Part shown: piece after piece, positions 1-4,789 of the stretch | How the letters are laid out: the number at the start of each line of letters is the position of its first letter | Numbering within the stretch: position 1 is the stretch's first letter | From: Deltaproteobacteria bacterium | Lineage (GTDB): Bacteria; Desulfobacterota; UBA8473 | Length of the DNA stretch: 5,759 bases | Assembly (NCBI GenBank): GCA_030623035.1 | Contig: JAUXFK010000186.1 | Span: 1-5,759 of the forward strand | Reading direction: 5' to 3' | Notes under the pieces: model-generated | Told to the model about the DNA's origin: nothing | What the model saw: only the letters and a program-made list of their open reading frames with translations | Database searches by the model: none | Position numbers and translations under genes: made by a program

Positions 1-422
1 CACTTATCAGCATATCTCTTCGCTTCCATATCTTCATAAGTAAAATCGGTTCCTGCGAATTTAGTATTCTTCACATGGGCGGCAATACGCCTGACTTTTT
101 TAAACGCAGGCAAATAGAGATAAATCACATCATCGGGCAGTGAGAGGAATGCGATCCCCTCCTGATCAGCCGGGGTGAGGAATTTTGCCATCCTCTTATC
201 AAATCCCTTTTGAAATACTATCAGGGTCCGGATTTTTTCATTACCTTTTTTATCTGTCAGGATCATCTTCTGCTTCAGGGTCTGATCTTTTGGCGCATTG
301 AGAACATCATCTACCCCCTTCAGAATTTGATCGGCGGTTAATGAATTCGACTGCGCATTAACCATGCTGGAAGAAAGAATAATACCAACCGCAAAAAGAG
401 ATACCAAACCGGATCTGTTCAT
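1..422 (-). CDS. Outer membrane lipoprotein-sorting (LolA-like) protein, N-terminal part; gene runs off the left edge
   Basis: Partial gene: the first 140 codons are visible and the 3' end lies beyond position 1. The ATG at 420-422 is preceded by a strong Shine-Dalgarno (AAAGGAGGA, 428-436), which fixes the start. The product opens with a signal peptide (basic MNRSG, a hydrophobic stretch to about residue 19, likely cleavage VNA|Q after residue 23), so it should be periplasmic. The mature part matches the bacterial 'outer membrane lipoprotein-sorting protein' type, a relative of LolA. Supporting signs are a helix starting LTADQILKGVDDVL, beta strands around KQKMILTDKKGNEKIRTL, the segment FLTPADQEGIAFLSLPDD, then IYLYLPAFKKVRRI and a GTDFTYEDM motif near the visible end. 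Family members are about 250 residues, so roughly 110 are missing. Proteins of this type often sit beside MMPL/RND exporters, as here, and probably bind a lipid or lipidated cargo in transit. The cargo is unknown. Confidence 0.85.
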   Translation of the reverse strand, partial: MNRSGLVSLFAVGIILSSSMVNAQSNSLTADQILKGVDDVLNAPKDQTLKQKMILTDKKGNEKIRTLIVFQKGFDKRMAKFLTPADQEGIAFLSLPDDVIYLYLPAFKKVRRIAAHVKNTKFAGTDFTYEDMEAKRYADK

Positions 423-427
423 TTTTG

Positions 428-436
428 TCCTCCTTT
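428..436 (-). promoter_or_regulatory. Strong Shine-Dalgarno of the LolA-like gene
   Basis: On the minus strand this reads AAAGGAGGA, five bases before the ATG at 422. It is a near-ideal anti-16S match and supports the chosen start. Compared with the poorly spaced site in front of the MMPL gene, it predicts better translation of the LolA-like gene. Confidence 0.8.
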
Positions 437-456
437 GACTTGTGTCTTATATTTTG

Positions 457-485
457 ATTTTAGTGTAACCTTTTTTCGTTGTCGG
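457..485 (-). promoter_or_regulatory. Candidate sigma-70-type promoter of the LolA-like gene
   Basis: On the minus strand a -35-like CCGACA (480-485, 4 of 6 to TTGACA) is separated by exactly 17 bases from a -10-like TAAAAT (457-462, 5 of 6 to TATAAT). Transcription would start near 450, giving a leader of about 28 bases. It lies between the palindromic element at 521-666 and the gene, so the gene could be expressed independently of the MMPL gene upstream. This is motif matching by eye in AT-rich DNA and is therefore tentative. Confidence 0.35.
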
Positions 486-520
486 TGCCTGCCGCTGATT
501 TCTTGTTGCCCGCAATTAAC

Positions 521-666
521 TAGTGTCCATCCAGAAATGAGAAATTTTGTTCAAGGTCAAGGAAGGCGAAGGTTTTAACCGCAGGAATATATGGACATAT
601 TTCGAGGATTAAAATCTGAGCCTGACGCAGAGATTGGGCAAAAGGGCCATTTATGGATGGGCACTA
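521..666. repeat. 146-bp imperfect palindrome, MITE-like or palindromic dispersed repeat
   Basis: The whole segment is self-complementary without gaps about an axis between 593 and 594. The terminal arms are TAGTGTCCATCCAGAAATG (521-539) and, reading inward from the other end, TAGTGCCCATCCATAAATG (complement of 648-666): 17 of 19 identical. Further paired blocks fall on the same axis: TTTT/AAAA-type pairing 545-547 with 640-642, AGGC 564-567 with GCCT 620-623, TTTTAA 573-578 with TTAAAA 609-614, and AATAT 586-590 with ATATT 597-601. It fills part of the gap between the MMPL gene and the LolA-like gene and holds no convincing ORF. Size, terminal inverted repeats and lack of coding content fit a MITE or other palindromic repeat; as RNA it would form a long interrupted hairpin. 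Whether it is dispersed in the genome cannot be seen from one copy. Confidence 0.75.
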
Positions 667-784
667 ACTACAATCCTGCATCAGGGATTCATGGCCATCG
701 AATAGTATCTCAGTCCACTTCTATGGATTTCCGACAGGCTATTACGTTTAACAAGCAACGGCTGGGAGCAGCCCACAACAATCT
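667..784. other. Remainder of the gap after the MMPL gene, no gene seen
   Basis: This stretch lies between the MMPL stop codon and the palindromic element. It contains a perfect 8-bp palindrome ATGGCCAT (691-698) flanked by ATTC (687-690) and GAAT (700-703). A short hairpin also begins 11 bases past the MMPL stop (GGCTG 760-764, loop GGAG, CAGCC 769-773). On the minus strand the hairpin is not followed by a T-run, so I do not call it a terminator. No ORF here has a credible ribosome site or a recognisable product. Confidence 0.5.
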
Positions 785-3172
785 TCATTTTTTTATGACA
801 TTTTTCACGACTTTTGCAGCGGTTTGGCTGATTTGATCGACTTGTTTGCTAACTCTTTTACCATTCTCTACAATCCTGCCTCTCAAATTTTCTGCTAACT
901 TCCCTGCGAATTCACTCCAGTCCCCTATAAAAGCCGCTTTGCTCAAAAGGATTACCGATGGCAACAGGGTGATAGAGGCGGCCCCGGCGCTGATCATAGT
1001 CAGTGCGCTCAAAACACCAAACCGCTGCGCAGGAACCATATTAGCCAGAGCAAACACCAAGAATCCCGCAGCTACAGTTACTACGTTTATTATTATTGCT
1101 TTTCCTGCTGTTCTGAGTGTTATGTTCAATGCATCATGCTCAGAGGAAGATATATTGAATTCCACCCTGAATCGGTTAATAAAATGAATTGAATAGTCTA
1201 TTCCAATACCGATCGTAATGCTTCCGATGAGCACAGTAAATATATCGAGTGGAATCCCTGTGTAACCCATGAAGCCGAAGATAACCAGAAGGGTGAATAC
1301 GATTGGAACAAGGCCGGTCAATCCGCCAACAAAAGAACGTAATAAGATGACCAGACAGAAAAACACCAGAATAATGGCGATAGATAAGCTGAGTATCAGA
1401 CTCTTCAAGATACTCTCACTCATGTTATGATAGATATATGGAAACCCGGTTTGGGAAAATGTTACCTTAGGATTGTTGATCTTGCTTATATAGTTCTCAA
1501 TATCTTCAATCAACACGTTCAACCGCTGGGTATCCATATCTGAAATGTTTGCCTGGATTACCGCCTCAGTTTTATCAGAATTTACCAACTGTTCCATGAT
1601 CTCTTCCCCCTCCACAAGAAACCACAGATTGATAACCTTTGATCTGCTGTCTGGGATAGCCTTCCCATCGCCTAATACATCATTCATTTCTTCTATAAGC
1701 TCGGCTACTGATTGTGCATTGTATACTTTGTACAGGGATTCCAGGTAGTCTTCCATCTTCGCCATCTCTTCTAACACGTCAGGGTCCTGAATGTCTCCAT
1801 TCACAAGAATCTGTAAAGGGGTAGAACCGCCAAATCTCTCTGTTATCATGTTTTCGGTAATTCGAATGTTAGTTTCCGGCTTGAAATAATCCATCATATC
1901 CACCTCCCTGCTTAAAAAAGGTAAACCAACAACAGATATGATAACAACAGCAAACCCAACGCCGACGATTAGCTTTTCGTTTTTCAGCATCCACTCTCCA
2001 ACCCTATTCATAAAGGAAGAGGTGCCATTCCCTTCAGAGATATCACCTGCTACATTGGATTTATTTCTTTTGGTGTGCAATAATGACAATACAGAAGGCA
2101 CAAAGGTAATTGCAGTGAATACGGACAACATAACCCCAATGCCTGCAAATATGCCAAAGGAACGTATAATTGTCAGATAGGAACCGAAGATAAATGAGAT
2201 GAAGCCTATCATCGTGGTTAAACCTGAAAGTATTACGGTGATCCCAATACCTGCGAGCGCCTTTTTTGATATCAAGGTTCTGTTTTCATCCGTTACATCA
2301 TACTCCTGAAATCTGTTGATTACATGTATGCTGTAGGCAGTTCCTACAGCAAGAAGTATTATAGGAACACCATTTGAAATGGCTGTAATTGGTACCCCTA
2401 AAATACTCATCAACCCGAGTGTCCAGATAGTGCTTGCACAAACAGAAAGAAGCGGGAGCAAGACCCCTAACCAGCTACGAAAACTTATGAGTAGAGATAC
2501 AGAGATTACGATGATCACGAAAGGGATCAGAGTCTTTAGGTCGTTTATAATGATATCAGTAAAATCCAGAGTCTGATAAGGGATTCCAGCAAAATATGCC
2601 TTTTCTTTAATTTGCCTTTTCTTGACTATTTCTCTTATCTGCGAAGCGACCTCCGTCTTATTGACATCCCCCATAAGTCGGCAAATAATAAGAGTCGCCT
2701 TTGAGTCATTCGAAACCAGACGTCCTCGATACATATCTTTGGAAAGGGTATATTCTTTTAGTTTATGCAACTCTTCTTTGTTTTCTGGCAGATCATATTC
2801 ATCTACGAGTCTGGCAATCTCTACAGAATCTTCTTCGCCTTCTCTAATATCAAGAACATTAGTCAAACTGGTTACATAAGAAACGCCTTCAAGGGATTGG
2901 AATTGTATGGTAAAATACTGGATATTCTCGATTGTCTCCCTATTAAAGACATCATCTGTTTCAAGGGCAACAATAGCCAGAGAATTTCCGCCATATTCAT
3001 CCCCTATATGGTTGAATAATCTAACTATCGGATCGCTCTTTGGGAAATAACTTATTGCATCAGCATTTACCTTCAGGTCTTTCAGGAAAAACCCAAAAAA
3101 CAATGTCAGAAGAACAGTGATAATTATTACTATCTTATTGTATCTAATTACTATCTCTGAAAATCTCTCCAA
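785..3172 (-). CDS. MMPL/RND-superfamily exporter, HAE3 type (795 residues)
   Basis: Full-length inner-membrane transporter with the duplicated RND plan. TM1 is at about 13-30, a periplasmic domain at 31-213, TM2-TM6 at about 214-365, TM7 at about 401-420, a second periplasmic domain at 421-588, and TM8-TM12 at about 590-745. The two halves carry matching TM4/TM10 signatures: AVGTAYSIHVINRF (275-288) and GIGIDYSIHFINRF (655-668). D659 is the likely proton-relay acid; the first half has A279 at that place. The length fits the COG1033/HAE3 group, which exports hydrophobic or amphiphilic molecules such as lipids, driven by proton flow; the cargo here is unknown. A charged, helix-prone tail follows TM12 (750-795). 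The start is TTG: an in-frame stop lies about 10 codons upstream and no ATG or GTG is available nearby. The next gene downstream encodes a LolA-like carrier, which supports a role in envelope lipid traffic. Function class is secure, substrate is not. Confidence 0.92.
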   Translation of the reverse strand: MERFSEIVIRYNKIVIIITVLLTLFFGFFLKDLKVNADAISYFPKSDPIVRLFNHIGDEYGGNSLAIVALETDDVFNRETIENIQYFTIQFQSLEGVSYVTSLTNVLDIREGEEDSVEIARLVDEYDLPENKEELHKLKEYTLSKDMYRGRLVSNDSKATLIICRLMGDVNKTEVASQIREIVKKRQIKEKAYFAGIPYQTLDFTDIIINDLKTLIPFVIIVISVSLLISFRSWLGVLLPLLSVCASTIWTLGLMSILGVPITAISNGVPIILLAVGTAYSIHVINRFQEYDVTDENRTLISKKALAGIGITVILSGLTTMIGFISFIFGSYLTIIRSFGIFAGIGVMLSVFTAITFVPSVLSLLHTKRNKSNVAGDISEGNGTSSFMNRVGEWMLKNEKLIVGVGFAVVIISVVGLPFLSREVDMMDYFKPETNIRITENMITERFGGSTPLQILVNGDIQDPDVLEEMAKMEDYLESLYKVYNAQSVAELIEEMNDVLGDGKAIPDSRSKVINLWFLVEGEEIMEQLVNSDKTEAVIQANISDMDTQRLNVLIEDIENYISKINNPKVTFSQTGFPYIYHNMSESILKSLILSLSIAIILVFFCLVILLRSFVGGLTGLVPIVFTLLVIFGFMGYTGIPLDIFTVLIGSITIGIGIDYSIHFINRFRVEFNISSSEHDALNITLRTAGKAIIINVVTVAAGFLVFALANMVPAQRFGVLSALTMISAGAASITLLPSVILLSKAAFIGDWSEFAGKLAENLRGRIVENGKRVSKQVDQISQTAAKVVKNVIKK

Positions 3173-3174
3173 AA

Positions 3175-3182
3175 CTCCCCCC
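3175..3182 (-). promoter_or_regulatory. Shine-Dalgarno of the MMPL gene, unusually close to a TTG start
   Basis: On the minus strand GGGGGGAG ends two bases before the TTG at 3170-3172. Usual spacing is about 5-9 bases, so initiation may be inefficient. Reading further upstream in frame meets a stop (TAA, 3200-3202) with no other ATG, GTG or TTG between. The next in-frame candidates lie inside TM1 and would destroy it. TTG is therefore the best start despite the spacing. Confidence 0.5.
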
Positions 3183-3209
3183 TGTACTTTTAGAATATTT
3201 TAAAGAAAA

Positions 3210-3238
3210 AGTCTAATACTATAGCGCAGAATTGTCAA
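3210..3238 (-). promoter_or_regulatory. Candidate sigma-70-type promoter of the MMPL gene
   Basis: On the minus strand a perfect -35 TTGACA (3233-3238) is followed, after exactly 17 bases, by TAGACT (3210-3215, 4 of 6 to TATAAT). The predicted start of transcription is near 3203, about 30 bases before the TTG codon. It lies outside the palindromic element at 3279-3539, so the MMPL gene probably has its own promoter rather than depending on the ABC-2 operon 476 bp upstream. Confidence 0.5.
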
Positions 3239-3278
3239 GTTTAATTGAAGGATTTCTTAATTCAGTCAAATTCTTTTT

Positions 3279-3539
3279 AATGGTTGTTGAGTTCCCTCAG
3301 CAAAAAAATCGGTCACAAAAAGCGGCAGTCACATTATAACCCGTGCAAAACTCGCGTCTTAGTAAGCGTAAAAAAAGAACAGTATTGATTTTTGTAATTG
3401 GACAGTTACTAAATGTATCTGTTCATACGCGTAACCATCCAGCAACACTACTGTTCTTTCTTAACTCTCTATACACCGCTCAGATAAGCTGCACGCGTTA
3501 TAATGTGACTGCCGCTTTTGTGTTAACTCAATAACCATT
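3279..3539. repeat. About 261-bp palindromic, MITE-like element with nested inverted repeats
   Basis: Three levels of inverted repeat share an axis near 3419. Outermost is AATGGTTGTTGAGTT (3279-3293) against the complement of 3525-3539, 14 of 15 matching. Next are arms of 34 and 33 bp (3314-3347 and 3490-3522) that match except for one mismatch and one single-base length difference in an A-run; they include GCGGCAGTCACATTATAAC. Inside, AAAGAACAGTA (3374-3384) pairs with TACTGTTCTTT (3449-3459), GTTAC (3405-3409) with GTAAC (3431-3435), and GTAT (3415-3418) with ATAC (3425-3428). The left arm has about 20 bases (3294-3313) between the outer and main arms where the right arm has two. No convincing gene lies inside. 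It sits between the ABC-2 permease gene and the MMPL gene and is unrelated by eye to the element at 521-666. A non-autonomous transposon derivative is the most likely identity; a decayed insertion sequence is the alternative. Confidence 0.75.
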
Positions 3540-3648
3540 TTGTATAGATTATATGTTCGGCAATATATATGTGGCAATCCGATCGTTGTAGATATAAAGG
3601 ATTGAGAAAATAACTGAGACATCAATATACATTGACTTTTATGCAGGA
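3540..3648. other. Short gap after the ABC-2 permease operon, no gene seen
   Basis: AT-rich spacer between the second permease gene and the palindromic element. I see no hairpin followed by a T-run in the minus direction, so no intrinsic terminator for the ABC-2 operon is evident here. Confidence 0.5.
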
Positions 3649-4776
3649 TTATTGCCTCCACTGCCTCCAGGCAATAAAACAGCCAACAGCGAGGAGTACT
3701 AAGCCTATCCCAAGAAGTTTCACTGCCTCGGGCCATAGAATGGAAAATCCATGGGCCTTTTGAAAGATAGAGTTGGCAGCAATGTTAAAATGGGTTGTTG
3801 GCCAGATCGGGGCTATCTTCTGCATAAATGGCGGCATATTCGCTATTGGTGTAAGAATGCCTACCATCGCAGTACTTGGGAACCACACCCCAAAGCATAG
3901 AAGTATAGCTTGAAGCATATTTTTGCAGATACTCCCGATCAGGATTCCGATACCGGACTGACCAATCAAAAAAAATCCCATATAAGCGAAGAAGGTAAGG
4001 GGATTCCCTTTACAGGGCACTTGAAACCAAAGTACGACAAGAAAAGAGAAGACCGTGGCAATCATACCGATCGCGATCGGGGCTATTGTCTTTGCAATCA
4101 ATAGTTCCCATGAACGTGTCGGGGTAACCAGAAGCTGATCGATAGTCCCCCGTTCTTTCTCTCTTACAACAGCGGTTGACGAAAGGACGAGGCCTCCAAT
4201 AAGGCCTGCTATGACAATATGATAGATCACAACGAAGTAGACACCCTCCATTTCCTGGTTGTAGAGCATTCTCGACTCGCTATGTATGCCTGGAAGGTGA
4301 GATAGCACTACTCCCTGATCATTCAACCTATTCAAAATAATCTCCTGGTTATAAGTAAAAATAATGCGTTTTGCAAAACCGACCCCCTGACCTGCAACAT
4401 TGGCATCACAGCCATCGGAGATGAATTGTACTGGGGCAGATCTCCCTTCTGCCAGACAGCGGGTGAAATCAGGAGGGATAATTATTGCAACCCTCGCCTT
4501 TCCGCTGTCGAGCCTCTTCTTTACGTCTTTCATGGTGATGGCAAAAGAGTCTAAATCAAAATACTCGGTAGATAAAAACCGTTGAGTTAAATCACGGCTT
4601 GTCGCGGTTCTATTCATATCATAGACCACTGTAGGTAAGTGCTTTGCATCAAACAAGAAACAATATGCACAAAGAACAATGCAGGCAGTAAAATGGTAGA
4701 GGATGAGAAACATCGATACCGGATCACGGTAGAAATGAATAAACTCTTTTTTAACCAGTCCATAAATACGTGACAT
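3649..4776 (-). CDS. ABC-2 type transporter permease, YhhJ/YbhR-like (375 residues)
   Basis: Membrane subunit of an ABC exporter. TM1 lies at about 22-42, after a cytoplasmic start containing KKEFIHFYRDP. A large periplasmic domain (43-175) follows, with VYDMNRTATSRDL at 51-63 and the conserved Tyr-Asn of MLYNQEM near 170-176. TM2 is at about 177-199, then the cytoplasmic coupling motif VREKERGTIDQLLVTP (204-219), which in this family contacts the ATPase. TM3-TM6 lie at about 230-250, 262-282, 288-306 and 352-370. Length and order fit the ABC2_membrane_3 / YbhR-YbhS group (about 370 residues). The ATG at 4776 is 13 bases after the stop of the upstream permease gene and follows a weak site (TAGGGATGG), so the two are almost certainly co-transcribed and probably form the heterodimeric channel. 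YbhFSR in Escherichia coli is a drug/ion exporter, but substrate cannot be inferred here. The gene ends in a duplicated WRQWRQ that also makes a small hairpin over the stop codon. Confidence 0.92.
   Translation of the reverse strand: MSRIYGLVKKEFIHFYRDPVSMFLILYHFTACIVLCAYCFLFDAKHLPTVVYDMNRTATSRDLTQRFLSTEYFDLDSFAITMKDVKKRLDSGKARVAIIIPPDFTRCLAEGRSAPVQFISDGCDANVAGQGVGFAKRIIFTYNQEIILNRLNDQGVVLSHLPGIHSESRMLYNQEMEGVYFVVIYHIVIAGLIGGLVLSSTAVVREKERGTIDQLLVTPTRSWELLIAKTIAPIAIGMIATVFSFLVVLWFQVPCKGNPLTFFAYMGFFLIGQSGIGILIGSICKNMLQAILLCFGVWFPSTAMVGILTPIANMPPFMQKIAPIWPTTHFNIAANSIFQKAHGFSILWPEAVKLLGIGLVLLAVGCFIAWRQWRQ
3651..3675 (-). repeat. Small inverted repeat over the stop codon of the second permease gene
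   Basis: ATTGCCT (3651-3657) and AGGCAAT (3669-3675) are perfect 7-bp arms around an 11-base loop. The structure arises because the last six codons are a near-exact 9-bp tandem duplication encoding WRQ-WRQ. On the minus strand no T-run follows, so a classical terminator is not supported; an mRNA 3'-end or translational effect is possible but unproven. Confidence 0.4.
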
Positions 4777-4789
4777 TGCTTAACCATCC

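Noticed and set aside
760..773. Hairpin GGCTG-GGAG-CAGCC just past the MMPL stop, possible terminator
   Set aside because: Stem is only five pairs and on the minus strand it is followed by GTTGCTTGTT, not a T-run; not enough for an intrinsic terminator.
591..836. Plus-strand ORF of 81 codons
   Set aside because: It begins in the middle of the palindromic element and runs into the MMPL 3' end, has no credible ribosome site, and its translation resembles no known protein.
846..2879. Several plus-strand ORFs of 60-115 codons opposite the MMPL gene
   Set aside because: They are antisense shadows of a clear 795-codon membrane protein gene, without ribosome sites or recognisable domains.
3343..3534. 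Plus-strand ORF of 63 codons inside the larger palindromic element
   Set aside because: It spans both inverted arms, so its ends are dictated by the repeat; no ribosome site and no transposase-like motifs.
3461..3736. Minus-strand ORF of 91 codons
   Set aside because: Overlaps the 3' end of the second permease gene in another frame and then enters the palindromic element; composition is not protein-like.
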